A stretch of 64,000 nt of DNA from Balaenoptera acutorostrata. Lineage: Eukaryota; Chordata; Mammalia; Artiodactyla; Balaenopteridae. A program made the position numbers and the translations under genes. The notes beneath the pieces were generated by a model, which made no database searches, was not told the DNA's origin, and worked only from the letters and a program-made list of their open reading frames with translations. How positions within the stretch are numbered: position 1 is the first letter of the stretch; each line of letters begins with the position of its first letter. The stretch is taken from positions 54,733,000 through 54,796,999 of the forward strand of contig NC_080079.1 of the NCBI RefSeq assembly GCF_949987535.1. The letters run 5' to 3'. Shown here in pieces: positions 1-11,560 of this stretch.

Positions 1-720
1 GTTGCTTCTTCAAATGTGCAGATACCAACACAAAGTGACAAAGAATGTAAAGAAGCAAAGGAAAATGGCCCAGGCAAAGGAACAATATAAATCTATAGAA
101 ACTGATCCTACAAAAAAATAAGATATATGAATTACCTGACAAGGAATTCAAAACAACAGTCATAAAGATGCTCAACGAGCTCAGGAAAATGATGAATAAA
201 CAAAATGATAATTTCAGCAAAGAGAAAATATTTTAAAAGAACCAAAGAGAAATTGGGGGGCTGAGGATTGCAGTTACTGAACTGAAAAATTAACTAGAGG
301 AGTTCAACAGCAGACTTGAACAAAGAGAAGAATCAGAGAACTCAAAAGCAAGTCATTTGAAATTATCCAGAGGGGCAAAATAAATAAGTAAATATAAATA
401 AAAATGAGTGAAGAAAACCTAAATCCTATAAGGATTCCCATAGTTTGTTTATTAGTCCCAGAAGGAAAAGACAGAGAGAAAGGTGCAGGAAGTTTATTTA
501 AATAATGGCTAAAAACTTCCCAAATCTGGAAAGGAAACAGACATCCAGATTCCAGAAGCCTAAAAATAAATCACAATTAAGATCCAAAAAAGTCCACACT
601 GAGACAATTTACAAATTGCCAAATGTCAGAAACAAAGAGAGAGTTTTGAAAGTAGCAAAAGAAAAGAAATTCATCATGTGCAAGGGAACCACATAAAACT
701 ATGAAAGAATTTCTCAGCAG
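1..720 (+). pseudogene. L1 ORF1 remnant (decayed)
   Basis: ORF1 of L1 encodes a trimeric RNA-binding protein that coats L1 RNA. Here only scattered stretches survive. The coiled-coil part lies around 130-400, and the segment at 505-696 (63 residues, including NFPNLERKQTSRFQKP and LRSKKVHTETIYKLPN) corresponds to the C-terminal RNA-binding half. In-frame stops, for example near 230 and 405, break the frame repeatedly. It is non-functional and belongs to the L1 spanning 1-6424. Confidence 0.8.
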
Positions 721-1124
721 AAACCTTCAGGTCAGAAGGAAGTAGGATAATATCTTCAAAATGCTAAAAGAAAAAACAAAACAAAACTTCCGACTGAGAA
801 TACCACGGCTGGCCAATAAAAGAAAGAGAGAGAGAGAAAGGCTGAGGAAGTTCATCACAACTAGACCTACTTTATAAGAGTGCTAACAGAAGTTCTTCAA
901 GTTAAAACAAAGGACACTAAACAGCAACATGAAAGCATATATGAAAGTATCAATATAAAGTCTGCAAGTAAATTTAAATACAAGGACAAATACAAAATAC
1001 TGTAATACTGTAACGGGGCTGTATAAATCACTTTTAATTTTGGTATAGAAGTTAAAAGACAAAAGATAAAGCTAACTATATTGAAATATGTTAATGGTAC
1101 ACAATACAAAAGAAGGTAATTGGT
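1..1124 (+). mobile_element. L1 (L1MA/L1MB-like), 5' part: ORF1 and start of inter-ORF region
   Basis: This is the left portion of an old LINE-1 that starts before the window. The sequence resembles mammalian L1 ORF1 (coiled-coil and RNA-binding regions) up to about 720, then the A-rich spacer between ORF1 and ORF2. It ends where a SINE begins, and the same element resumes near 2313 with the start of ORF2. Many stops and frameshifts show it is long inactive. Family assignment is by recognition of the L1MA/L1MB type of 3' end found at 6424. Confidence 0.85.
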
Positions 1125-1451
1125 GGAACTTCCCTGGGGGTCCAGTGGTAAAGAATCCACCTTCCAATTCAGGGGACACAGGTTCAATCCCTAGTTGGGG
1201 AACTAAGATCCCACATGCTGCGGGGCAACTAAGCCCGCGTGCCACAACTATTGACCTCATGCGCCTCAACAAGAGAGCCCATGTGCCACAAACTACAGAG
1301 CCCACATGCTCTGGAGCCTGCATGCCACAACTAGAGAGAGAAAACCCGCACGCCACAACTAGAGAGAAGCCTGTGCACCGCAACTAGAGAGAAATCCAAG
1401 CAGACTGCATGCCATAGTGAAGAGATCCCACATGCCTCAAAAAAGGTCCCA
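1125..1451 (+). mobile_element. CHR-type (tRNA-Glu-derived) SINE, older copy, 3' end missing
   Basis: The head (cttccctgggggtccagtgg) and 'gggacacaggttcaatccct' match the tRNA-derived part of cetartiodactyl CHR SINEs. The body shows the usual repeated 'gccacaactagagaga' modules. It is more diverged than the copies at 33994 and 37954. The normal 3' end (acccaacgcagcc followed by an A-rich tail) is absent: homology stops at 'ggtccc' (about 1451) and L1 sequence follows directly. No target-site duplication is visible. Confidence 0.85.
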
Positions 1452-2312
1452 CCATGGGATATCACCTCATGCCTGTCAAAATGGCTATTATCAAAAAGAC
1501 AAGACATAACAAGTGTTGGTGAGGATGTAGAAGAAAGGGACCTCTTGAACACTGTTGGTGGAATGTAAATTAGTGCAGCCACTATTGAATATAGTATGAA
1601 GGTTCCTCAAAAAATTAAAAATAGACCTACCATATGATCCAGCAATTCCACTTTTATCTGAAGAAAATGAAAATATTAAATCAAAAGATACATGTTCACT
1701 GCAGCATTATTTACAATAGCCAAGATATGGAAACAACCTAAGTGCCCATGGATGGATGAATGGATAAAGGAAATATATAGACACAATAGAATAGTGTTCA
1801 TCCATAAAAAAGAATGAAATCTTGCCATTTATGACAACATGGATGGACCTTGGGGGCATTATGCTAAGTGGAACAAGTCAGAGTAAGACAAATACCATAT
1901 AATCTCACTTATAAGTGGAATCCTATAATAAATAAATAAATAATAAAACAAGTTCATAGATACAGAGAACATTTGGGTGCTTGCCAGAAGTGGGAGGTGG
2001 GGGGGGGTGATGTAAAACAGATAAAGGAGGTCAAAAGTTATAAACGTCCAGTTATGAAATAAATAAGTCATTGTAATGTACAGCATGGTGACTATAGTTA
2101 ATGACACTGTATTGCATATTTGAAAGTTGCTAAGAGGCTAGATCTTAAAAGTTCTCATCACAAGACAAATTTTTTCTGTAACTATGTAACATGACAGACG
2201 TTAACTAGACTCATTGGTAATCATTTCACAACATATATGAATATCGAAGTATTGTATTGTATACCTGAAACTAATGTAATGTTATAGTTCAATTATACCT
2301 CAATAAAAAAAA
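1452..2312 (+). mobile_element. L1 3' end (L1MA/L1MB-like), 5'-truncated, abutting the SINE
   Basis: This contains the last part of ORF2 (the region 'atggatggatgaatggataaagg' through 'catccataaaaaagaatgaaatc') followed by an L1 3' UTR. It ends at 2301-2312 with 'cctcaataaaaaaaa', which serves as polyadenylation signal and tail. It lies inside the older L1, whose ORF2 starts just after. A G-run at 1998-2008 is the usual G-rich part of the L1 3' UTR. Confidence 0.85.
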
Positions 2313-5300
2313 TCAGTGAAACACAAAGGAAAAGAAGAGAGCAAGAGAGGAAAAGAGAGACAAAAGAGCTACAAGACAGAGAGAAAACAACTAAATGTCA
2401 ATAGTAAGTCCTTCCCTAACAACAATTATTTTAAATGTAAATGGATGAATCTTCCCAATTAAAAGGCATAAAGTGGCTGAATGGATAAAAACAAAAATGA
2501 GCAAGATCCAATTCTATGCTGTCTATAAGAGGCTTATTTTAGACTTTAGGATATATATAGTTTGAAAGTAAAAGGATGGAAAAAGATATTCCATGCAAAT
2601 GGTTTCCAAAAAAGAGCCGAGGTCTCCATACTTATATCAGACAAAATAGACTTTAAGTCAAAAACTGTCAGAAGAACAAAGGGACAATATATAATAATAA
2701 AAGGTTCAACTCATGAAGATTAAATAAAAATTATAAATATATATGCATCCAACATGAGAGCATCTAAATATATGACAAAAGTATTGACAGAATTGAAAGA
2801 AGAATTAGACAACACAAAAATAATAGATTTCAATACCCTGCTTTTTAATGATGTACAGAACATCCAGACAGAAAATCAATAAGGAAACTGATGATTTGAC
2901 CAACACTATAGACCAAACAGACATATACTGAACTTTCCACCCAAGAGCAGCAGAATACAGGTCCTTCTCAAGGACACACAGAACATTGTTTAGGATATAT
3001 CACATATTAAGTAAAAGAACAAATCTTAACAAATTTAGTAAGGTTAAAACCATGCCAAGTATCTTTTCCAACCACATGTAATGAAACTAAAAATCAGTAC
3101 ATAAGGAAAACTGGAAAATTCACAAATATGTGGAAATTAAACAGTGTACTGTTAAACAACCAATGGGTCAAAGAAGAAATAAAAAGTGAAATCAAAATAT
3201 ACCTTGAGACAAAAGAAAATTGAAACACAACATAGCAAAACTTATAGGATGAAGCAAAATCTGTACTGTACTAAGCAAGGAATTTATAGCAATAACATCT
3301 ACAATAAAGAAGAAAAAAGATCTCAGATAAACAACTTAACTCTGCACCTCAGGGAACTAGAAAAAAAATTAGGAAGCCAAGCTCAAAGTTAGCAGAAGAA
3401 AGGAAATAATAAAGATTAGAGTAGAAATAAAATAGAGAATATAAAATAAGTAAAACTAATATTTTTTGAAAAGATAAAAAAAACTGACAAAGCTTTCCCT
3501 AGATTAAGATAGAGAAGACTCAAATAAAATCAGAAATGAAAGATTAGACACTACCAATGCCACCAAAATAAAAGAACAATTATACACCAACAAACTGTAT
3601 AAACTAGAAGAAATGGAAAAATTTCTAGAAAAAAACAAGCTACCATGATTGAATCACAAAGAAATAAAAATCTGAACAGATCTATAACTAGCAAGAAGAT
3701 TGAATGAGTCATCAAAAACCTCCTAAGAAAGAAAAGCTCAAAGCCATATGGCTTCACTGGTGAATTGTACAAAATATTTAGTGAAAAACTAACATCAAAT
3801 CCTCCTCAAACTCTTATAGAAAACTGAAGAGGAGGGAACACTTCCAAACTCATTTTTTATTAGACCAGCATTACCCTGATACCAATGCCAAAAAAAGATA
3901 CTACAACAAAAGAAAACTGCAGGCCAATATCCCTGATAAATATAGATGCAAAAATACTCAACAAAATTCTAGCAAACTGAATTCAATAGTACATTAAAAG
4001 GATCACACTCCACAACCAAGTGGGATTTATCCCCATGATACAAGGATGATTCAACATATAAAATTAATCAATGTGAAACCCCACATCACAAGTACAAAGA
4101 ATGAAAATCAATAGTCATCTCCATAGATGCAGTAAAAGTAATTGACAAAATTCAACACACTTTTATGGAAAAAAAAAAAACAACACTCACACTCAACAAA
4201 CTAGGAATAGAAGGGAATTACCTCATCATAATAAAGGCCATATATGACAAGCCCACCACTAACATCATACTCAGCAGTGAAAAACTGAAATCTTTTCCTC
4301 TGAGATCAGGAAAAGGCAAAGATGCCCATTCTCACTGCTTCTATTCAATACAGCACTGCAAGTTCTAGTCAGAGCCATTAGGCAAGAAAAGGAAATAAAA
4401 GGTATCCAAATCAGAAAGGAAGAAGTAAAATTATCTGTTTGCAGATGACATCATCTTATATGTAGAAAACCATGACATGTCCACACAAAAACTGCTAGAA
4501 CTAATAAACAAATTCAGCAAAGTTGCAGAATACATAATCAAAATACAAAAATCAAACATGTTTCTATACATTAACAATGACCAATCCAAAAAGAAATTTA
4601 GGAAAACAACCCCACTAATAAAAGCATCAAAAAGAATGACATGCTTAGGAATAAACTTAACTATAAGGCAAAAGACTTCTACACTAAGAACTACAAAACA
4701 CTACTGAAAGAAATTAAAGAAGATATACATAAGTGGAAAGACATCTTATTTCCATGGATTGGAAGACTTAATGTCGTTAAAGTGTCCATAACTACCAAAA
4801 CAATCTACAGAATCAATGCAATCCCTATCAAAAGCCAATGGCAATTTTTACAGAAATAGAAAAAAAAAATCCTAAAATTCATAGGGAATGACAAAGGATT
4901 GCAAATAACCAAAACAATGTTGAGAAAGAAAAATAAAGCTGGAGACCTCACACCTTCTGATTTCAAAACATATTACAAAACTAGAGCAATCAAGATAACA
5001 TGGGTACTGGTAAAAAGACAGATATATAAATCAATGGAACAGAGTAGAGAACCCAGAAATAAACACACACATGTACAGTCAACTGATCTTCAACATGGGT
5101 GCCAAGAATACACAATGCGAAAAGGATAGTCTCTTCAGCAAAGTGTGTCGGGAAAACTGGATATCCACATGCAGAAGAATGAAACTGGACCCCTATCATA
5201 CACTCACAAATATGAACTCAAAATGAGTTAGACTTTTATGTAAGACCTGAAACTATAAAACCTGTAGAAGAAAATAGGGGACAACATTCAAAACATTGCT

Positions 5301-6424
5301 TTTGATAATGACTTCTTGAATATGACATGAAAAGAATAGTCAATAAAAGCAAATAGACAAGTGGGACTACATCAAACTAAAAAGTTTCTGCACAGCAAAG
5401 GAAAAATTAACACAGTGAAAAAGCAAACTATAGAATGGGAGAAAATATTTCAAATCACATATCCGATAAGAGATCCATATTCATAATATATAAGGAACTT
5501 TTATAACTCAGTAGTAAAAAAAACCCAAATAACCCAATTAAAAAATGAGCAAATGACTTGAACAGACATTTCTCCAAAAGAGATTTACAAATGGCTAATG
5601 GGTATATGAAAAGATGCTCAACATCACTAATTATCAGGTAAACGTAATTCAAAACCACAATAAGATATCACTTCAAACCTGTTAGCATGGCCATTATAAA
5701 ACAAAAATAAAGACAGAAAACAAAAAGCAGACAAAATAAATCCAGAAAGTAACAAGTGTTTTGATGAGGATGTGGAGAAATTAGAACACTTGTACACTGT
5801 TGGTAGGAATGTAAAATGGTGTGGACACTATGGAAAACAGTATGGAGGTTCCTCAAACAATTAAAAATAGAACTACCATAAGATCAAGAAATCCCACCTT
5901 CAGGTATATATCCAAAAGAACTGAAAACTGAATCTTGAAAAAAGATATTTGCGCTCACATGTTCACTGCAGCATTATTCACAATAGCAAAGAAGCCTAAA
6001 TAACCTAAATGTCCACTGACGAATAAAGAAAGAAAATATGGTCTATCCATATAATGGAATATCATTCAGCAATAAAATGAAAGGAAATCCTGCCATATAC
6101 TACAACATGGATGGACCTTTGAGGACATTATGCTAACTGAAATAAGTCAGTCACAGAAAAACAAACACTACATGATTCCGTTTATATGAGGTATCCACAA
6201 CAGTCAAACTCATTGAAGTACAAAACAGAATGATTGTTGGGGGGTGGGGACATAGGGAGCTGCTGTTCAATGGGATAAAATCTCATTTACACAAGATGAA
6301 AAAATTCTAGAAATCAGCTGTACAACATTGCGCTTGGAGTTAACAATACTGCACTGTATCCTTAAAAATGTATTAAGATGGTAGATCTCACATTATGTGT
6401 TTTTTTATTACAATAAAAAAATTA
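2313..6424 (+). mobile_element. L1 (L1MA/L1MB-like), continuation: ORF2 and 3' UTR
   Basis: This resumes the L1 of 1-1124. ORF2 starts near 2400-2440 (a sequence encoding ...ILNVNG) and ends with a stop at 6078-6080 after a diverged M/EYHSAIK motif. The 3' UTR ends at 'ttacaataaaaaaatt' (about 6424). ORF2 is densely interrupted. The 3' UTR wording (gctgctgttcaatggg ... gtagatctcacatta) is typical of L1MA9/L1MB-age elements, which predate cetartiodactyls. Confidence 0.85.
2410..6080 (+). pseudogene. L1 ORF2 (endonuclease/reverse transcriptase) pseudogene
   Basis: ORF2p nicks target DNA and reverse-transcribes L1 RNA. The endonuclease part lies at about 2410-3110 and the reverse transcriptase at about 3700-4500. 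The active-site region near 4440 still reads A-D-D (gcagatgacatcatc). The C-terminal region lies at about 4880-6080. No open stretch exceeds about 80 codons, and stops and indels occur throughout, so it is a fossil. Confidence 0.8.
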
Positions 6425-6542
6425 TATAAAGCAATGCCACTTTTCTCACTTTTTTTGTTTTGGAAAATAATTTGTCACTAAGAATATAATTTATATTAGC
6501 ATGCAATGGTTTTCTTTTTATTTCCAAAATTAATCAATCAAA

Positions 6543-6607
6543 TATTTTTGTTTTCTCATTTTATTTTTTTTATTGAAATATAGTTGATTTACAATGTTGT
6601 GTCAGTT
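6543..6607 (-). mobile_element. Very short L1 3' UTR tail, reverse orientation
   Basis: Read on the minus strand this is the terminal L1 3' UTR phrase 'acaacattgtaaatcaac' followed by an A-rich tail. The same phrase ends the copy at 62911. The flanks tttctcattttattttt (left) and tttctcactttaattttt (right) look like a degraded target-site duplication. It is an extremely 5'-truncated insertion of about 50 bp. Confidence 0.7.
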
Positions 6608-7155
6608 TCTCACTTTAATTTTTAATATCATAAATATTGACAGATATGGCTCACTGAAGACTCCTGCAGAGTCTTCAATAATTTTGATGAATATAAAGGA
6701 TTCCTGTCACCAAAAAGTTTGAGATCCACTAGCTTAGTTAGATTATACTGTCAATAATACACACACCCAAAACATTTTTTTCATATATTGTTGGTTGCAC
6801 TTATTCAACATGTAAGCTTTTAAACATTAGTGTTAATGGACTTACCTAAAATTCACTTTCTTTGTCTACATAGTGTTTTTTATTTTTTAGAAATAATTAA
6901 AATATCGCATATGAAGTAACATTGGTAACATTTTCTTATGTTTATGATTAATTTCTCCAGATAATTACTAATTCTTTGCAAAAAGGATCAATAGATTATT
7001 CTTTTAGGGTTTCCTTCAATGAAAAAAAAAAAAAAGCTCTCTGGCCTTGAGAGTTATTTTGTGATAAAGCAAAAAAGAGTAAGTGTAATATATAAAGCAA
7101 TAAAAGACAAAATTGAAAAATACTAGTAATATAAACAGAGCAAACAGTAAATGAC
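6608..7155. other. AT-rich unique sequence
   Basis: No gene or recognised repeat is visible. A 14-base A run lies at 7022-7035. Short homopolymers aside, I see nothing that suggests function. Confidence 0.5.
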
Positions 7156-7159
7156 TACT

Positions 7160-7340
7160 GCTATATTCCAGGCACTGATCTATCTACAACAGCCCTATGA
7201 GGTAGATAATATTATCATCATTGTGCAGATAAGGAAAGGTGAGGCTATGGGGTTTAGTGACTTGTCTAAGCTGGCAAGTGGTAGAGCTGAGATTTGGAGT
7301 CCTGGAGCCAGAACTGAGGCACCTCTGCCTTCAGAGCTGG
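7160..7340 (+). mobile_element. MIR SINE
   Basis: The MIR phrases are present in order: 'ccaggcactgatc', 'ccctatgaggtagataatattatcatcattgtgcagataagg', 'gacttgtctaagctggcaagtggtagagctgagatttg' and 'gagctgg'. MIR is an ancient tRNA-derived mammalian SINE, so this copy is fixed and inactive. A TG microsatellite abuts the 3' end. Confidence 0.9.
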
Positions 7341-7372
7341 TGTGTGTGTGTGTGTGTTTGTGTGTGTGTGTA
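7340..7372. repeat. (TG)n microsatellite, imperfect
   Basis: TG repeated for 33 bases with one interruption (gtttg). Confidence 0.95.
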
Positions 7373-8295
7373 TTCTTTAAAGGGATGGAGTTTTGTGTTG
7401 TCAAATGCACGCATCTTCTGAGCTGCTATGTCATTTGAGCTAAGGAGAGCAAATCCAGGTCAGCAGCAATGCTACCAGCTGGGAAACAGGTCAAGAGAAA
7501 GAGGAATCACTGAGCCTGGGAAATTACCATGGGGCTCAGGGAATGCCAGGTTGCTGCTCTCAGCTGGAGACAAAAATAAATAAACTTGTCCTGTAAAGCG
7601 CAGAAGGTATAGGCAACTCCACAGCACTCACCCCAGACCAAACACAACCAGAAAGCCAGTCACAGTGACAGTGAGGATGGAGTTCAGCTGGCTCAATCCA
7701 AGTATTTTCTTCCCTTGCACATGTTTTCTGTGAGGCGTAGCCAGTGTGTCTAGGTGTGGACAGAAATAAGTAGGGAGCATCAGGTACACGTTTCTATCTC
7801 TCTCCTCTGTGCTGGTGGCAAATAGAGGCACATAAGAGGTAGTGAGGTCTCTGGAATTCCAGGAATTGATATGCCAACCATTTCTGCTTGACCTCAGTAT
7901 AACAGAATGAGTAGTTGGGTAGGGATAAATATACTCTCTTGAAAGAGGATTGAGAAAGAGAAGTGCCTCCCTAAAGACTAAGAACACCAGAAGTTATTTA
8001 AGGACAGCATTTTGGTATAATATTGCATTTCCAAAAGTATATTCTGCATGGGAAACTCATGAAAGAGTTCTGAGGTCAAGCAGATCTGGGAAGTACTGTG
8101 TGGTATAGTCAAACTTGGAGAATCACGTTGAAGTATCAAGGGCTTTGAGAACTAGTGCAGGGAAGATACTTATGTATGTAGGTTTAATCAAGAGTTTTCC
8201 AAGTTGGACGCAGAGATAATGACTTACGAACACATTTTGGACCAGTGAGATGAAAGAGCATGGAGGGCCCTGGGCTAAAAACAAGTAAACAGACC
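7373..8295. other. Unique sequence, no recognised gene
   Basis: A 119-codon open frame exists on the minus strand (7628-7987), but its composition is unremarkable and I recognise no domain, so I do not call it a gene. The block has no repeat that I can name. Confidence 0.45.
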
Positions 8296-8299
8296 TAAC

Positions 8300-8405
8300 C
8301 TGGGAAGATGCTTAATTTCTCTGGAGCTCAGTTTTCTGCCCTGGGAAAATGGGCTTAATTACAATTACATCATACAGGTGTAGTAAGGATTAAATGAAAC
8401 AATAC
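8300..8405 (-). mobile_element. MIR SINE, reverse
   Basis: Typical reverse MIR: 'cttaatttctctggagctcagttttctgccctgggaaaatggg', then 'caggtgtagtaaggattaaatgaaacaatac'. The 3' part merges into a pair of palindromes at 8408-8458. Confidence 0.8.
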
Positions 8406-8407
8406 AT

Positions 8408-8458
8408 ATGTAACATTAATGTTACATTTATTAATGCTACATTTATAAATGTAGCATT
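8408..8458. repeat. Two adjacent perfect palindromes
   Basis: 8408-8427 is a perfect 20-bp palindrome (half: ATGTAACATT). 8433-8458 is a perfect 26-bp palindrome (half: AATGCTACATTTA). Only five bases separate them. The two are related in wording (gt-a-cat-t), which suggests local duplication. Confidence 0.9.
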
Positions 8459-8710
8459 TATATTAGGTATGTAATAAACAGTTATCCCTCCACTTAAACA
8501 TGTACTGGAGTCTGTGGTGCCGTTTATTTTTCCTGCCTGATAGTTACAGAAGCAATTATCCAAGGAACTGAGCAACTACCTTCACTAAGTACAGGATACT
8601 GTACTGGGAAGACCATGATGGATAAGATATAGTATCTGTTCTTTTGAGGATTCACAGTTCAATTAAGGAGAAGGACATATGAACAGCTAACCACATGACC
8701 TCTCCTAGAG

Positions 8711-8735
8711 GTTTTTTGTTTGTTTGTTTGTTTTG
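8711..8735. repeat. (TTTG)n simple repeat
   Basis: Four to five TTTG units flanked by T runs, inside the reverse L2. Confidence 0.85.
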
Positions 8736-9405
8736 GGGGATCTTTTGGACCAAGTGTTATGGGAATGTTTCATTTTCCCAGGGCAAGTCTAGGAAAACTT
8801 CAGAACTGAGTCTTGAAGGATATATGGTAGTTTCCCAGGCACAAGAGCATAATATAAATATAGCATTTAAACAAAGGGAAAATTGCTAACTGATGCCCAG
8901 AGGTGTGATGCATTCAGCATTTCGAGGAATATGGGGCCATTTGGATAGAAATAGACAGGAAGAGACCAGACCACTCAACTGAAAGAGCTGGAGGAGGCAA
9001 CGCTGTAAAAGACATTGCCTGCTAAAGGAGTTTGGATTTTAACTTAGGGCACTCTTGAACAACTGAAGATTTTTTAAATAGAAATGACAAGATCAGATTT
9101 TCGTTACAGAATAATGATTCTGATACCAGCAGGGAGGTCACCTGGGGGAATCATACTAGAAGCAAGAGAGTAGCTAGAAGCCAGTCTTCTCCACTTGCCT
9201 GTCCTCACGTTGATGAGGGCACGGGACAGAGCAATGCCCAAAGGCAGAGGACAGCAGGTGGTGATAGATAGAAAGGCAATATAAAGTTATTTCTTCATGT
9301 TCTAAATGTTGGGGAAGGGAAGGATAGAGAGATAGGAAGGTAAAAACTAATGACTGACATTCTAACTTGGATAACTGGATGCATGGGAAAACAATTAACA
9401 CCATC

Positions 9406-9423
9406 AGAAAAAAAAAAAAAAAA
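9406..9423. repeat. Poly-A tract
   Basis: An uninterrupted A run of about 17 bases. No retroposon body is recognisable upstream of it. Confidence 0.9.
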
Positions 9424-9699
9424 TGAAGGGGGTGTGGGGTTTTAGAGAAAGATAATGGGAAGAGATTGTCCCGTTTAGTGTTTGTAAGTTGAAATTAACA
9501 ATCCATCAGGTGTAAGGTGACTTTAGGCATTGTAAAATTAGACATACCGGTCTGGAGTTTGGAATCCTAGTTGAGACTGAAGGTGGAGCATTGAAAGTAA
9601 TCAATTGAAAAGGCCCTGAACCTGAATGAGGGTGCGGAGTACACCAAAGCCTATCAGAGTAATAAGCTGGAGGTTGAATATGCATGGAAAGGATAAGGA

Positions 9700-10555
9700 T
9701 AAAGTGGAATTTATGCTGCCTTCAGAAGGATTGTAATTCAGGCAGGGAGATGAAACTGATATACTGTAAAGAAAGGAAAGAAAAATTAAGTGCTAAGCTC
9801 TGTGCTACTTATTATAGCTTCAAGAGTATACAGAATACTAATTAAGGCATGAAATGGAAATAAATGAGGCATTGAAGGACAGGTGGGATCTCTAAACACA
9901 ACGGGAAATAGAAGAAATGGAGTTTCATTGTCAAGGGCAAAGGGCCGAACAGATATTCATAATAGAATTATTAAAGGAGGCTAGAATGAGGAAAGATTGG
10001 TGTAATGATGAGCAAAATTATAGGGGTAGGGAAAAACATGTACATAAAGAGAAACCAGGGTTAAAGTTAAATGACAGCAAAGATATAAGGATAAAGGGAG
10101 AAAAGAGAAATTACCCAAGATTGAAAAGAGGCATATGGAATTAATGTGGTTACAGTAATGTGATTAAAGATACTACAACACTTAACATATAGGAGGGGCT
10201 CAATAAACCTTATGTTTTTCTTTGGTTTTAGAAGCAGTTCTTGTATTCAGTCATGATGTACCGCAAATGGTAATTTTGAATGAGTTGGAGGGGAGCAAGA
10301 TGGGCGCCAGGGAAGTAAGGTGAGTGCTATAATATTCTAGACGAAACATGAGGATCTGAGTTAAGGTCATTAAACCTAAAAAAAAAAAAAAAAAAAAAAA
10401 TTTGGAAGGAATTAAACTTCAAAGTAGTCCTAATATAATAGATAAAGGAGAAGGAGAAATCAGTGAAGACTTCAGGCACACAGAAATAGTTCTACGGAAC
10501 TCAGTACACAATTGAAACACTGTTAACCAGAGGTACAGAGGCCGCAACTATATGC
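9700..10555. other. Unique sequence with a poly-A tract
   Basis: Purine-rich sequence without a recognised gene. A 23-base A run occupies 10378-10400. It may be the tail of an unrecognised old retroposon or simple expansion. Confidence 0.5.
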
Positions 10556-10559
10556 GCGT

Positions 10560-11035
10560 CAGTGTGGGCTTATGTTTTTGAGCATCAAGCTGCACAGGTG
10601 GTTGGGTTACATCTGTGGTATGCATACCTAAATGTTTATCTTTGTGTGTTTATCTGCCTTTGTCTCTGGGTCTCACTTTGTATGCTTTTTTTCTGTTTGT
10701 GTGTAACTGTGTGTCTGCACACAAGTACACTTGTGTCTCTATATATTTACTTAAGTGTTTCTAGGTCTCTGGGCTCCTAAATGCATGAGGCTTCATCTTG
10801 ATTTTGTGTGACTCTGCCATTGTCACTCTTGGCTGTCTCACTGTATCATTTGATAAATGTCCTCCCATCTGTAAGTGCATGCCTTTGCTATGTGGCTGTG
10901 TCTGTGTTCACATGCTTGAATACATGTCCATGTACGTGACAACTGTGTGGTTTTTTTTTTTGTGCCCATTTATGTAGGTCTGCACTATCTGCGTCGGTGT
11001 GTATGTGGGTTTGCATACCTGCGCGTATTTCCTAA
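10560..11035. repeat. Degenerate TG-rich low-complexity tract
   Basis: Nearly 480 bases of T/G-rich plus-strand sequence with recurring 'tgtgtgt', 'ctgtgtctg' and 'gtgtgtatgtggg', as if an old (TG)n array had decayed. It includes an 11-base T run near 10951. Open frames here are products of composition and are not called. Confidence 0.65.
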
Positions 11036-11560
11036 AGCTTTACTGCAGCATACCAGTTGGTACTTTCCGCAGCAAATGTAAAACTGTCAAACAGTCCTGA
11101 ATGACAAATGGGAAAAGCCCCCACTGTCTCCCGCTCTACTGGCCTTTTTACTTTTAATAGAAAATTGATCTTACCTTTTACAGCCTATTTCACTGCATAT
11201 CAATGTGCAGAGGCAACTATTTCCATGCCACTAACATAAAGCCCGTATCAACCCGAAGTGATCTGTTGTGTAAACTGGATCTGAAATTATCTTCTTTGCT
11301 TTGTAATGGTGGTGAAAACCAAGAAAAGCTTTTCTTGAGCCGTAAAATGTAATTTAACTCAAAAGTCACCCCGGCTTATGGATTTTCCTGTACAGAAACT
11401 TTCACATTAGGGGCCTGTGGTGAAGACTCCCTGTTGATTTTGGTAAATTATAGAAGCACTAAAGAGAGGTGTAATTTCACTTTTTAACCCAACTATTGGT
11501 ACCATAACTGTGATGAATCACTGTTGCTGGGGCTGATATGAACAGAAGGAAGAGGGAAGG
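11036..11560. other. Unique block, candidate conserved noncoding element
   Basis: This stretch has no repeat signature, is not simple in composition, and keeps at least six CpG dinucleotides (ccgcag, cccgct, cccgta, cccgaa, gccgta, cccggc) in a window otherwise depleted of CpG. All reading frames are short. Retained CpG in unique, non-coding sequence is what conserved enhancers often look like, but that is inference; an alignment is required. Confidence 0.35.

Larger units (their letters stand above)
8580..9700 (-). mobile_element. L2 LINE fragment, reverse, diverged
   Basis: The phrases 'ggagtttggattttaactt', 'aaatgacaagatcagattttcg' and 'acagaataatgattctg' are the reverse complement of L2 ORF sequence. 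The flanking parts fit the order of a long reverse L2. A (TTTG)n stretch sits at 8711-8735 and an A run at 9406-9423. Outer boundaries are approximate. Confidence 0.6.

Noticed and set aside
7628..7987. 119-codon minus-strand frame in unique sequence
   Set aside because: The C-terminus looks hydrophobic (ILTVTVTGFLVVFGLG), but no known family, splice context or start-site support is visible.
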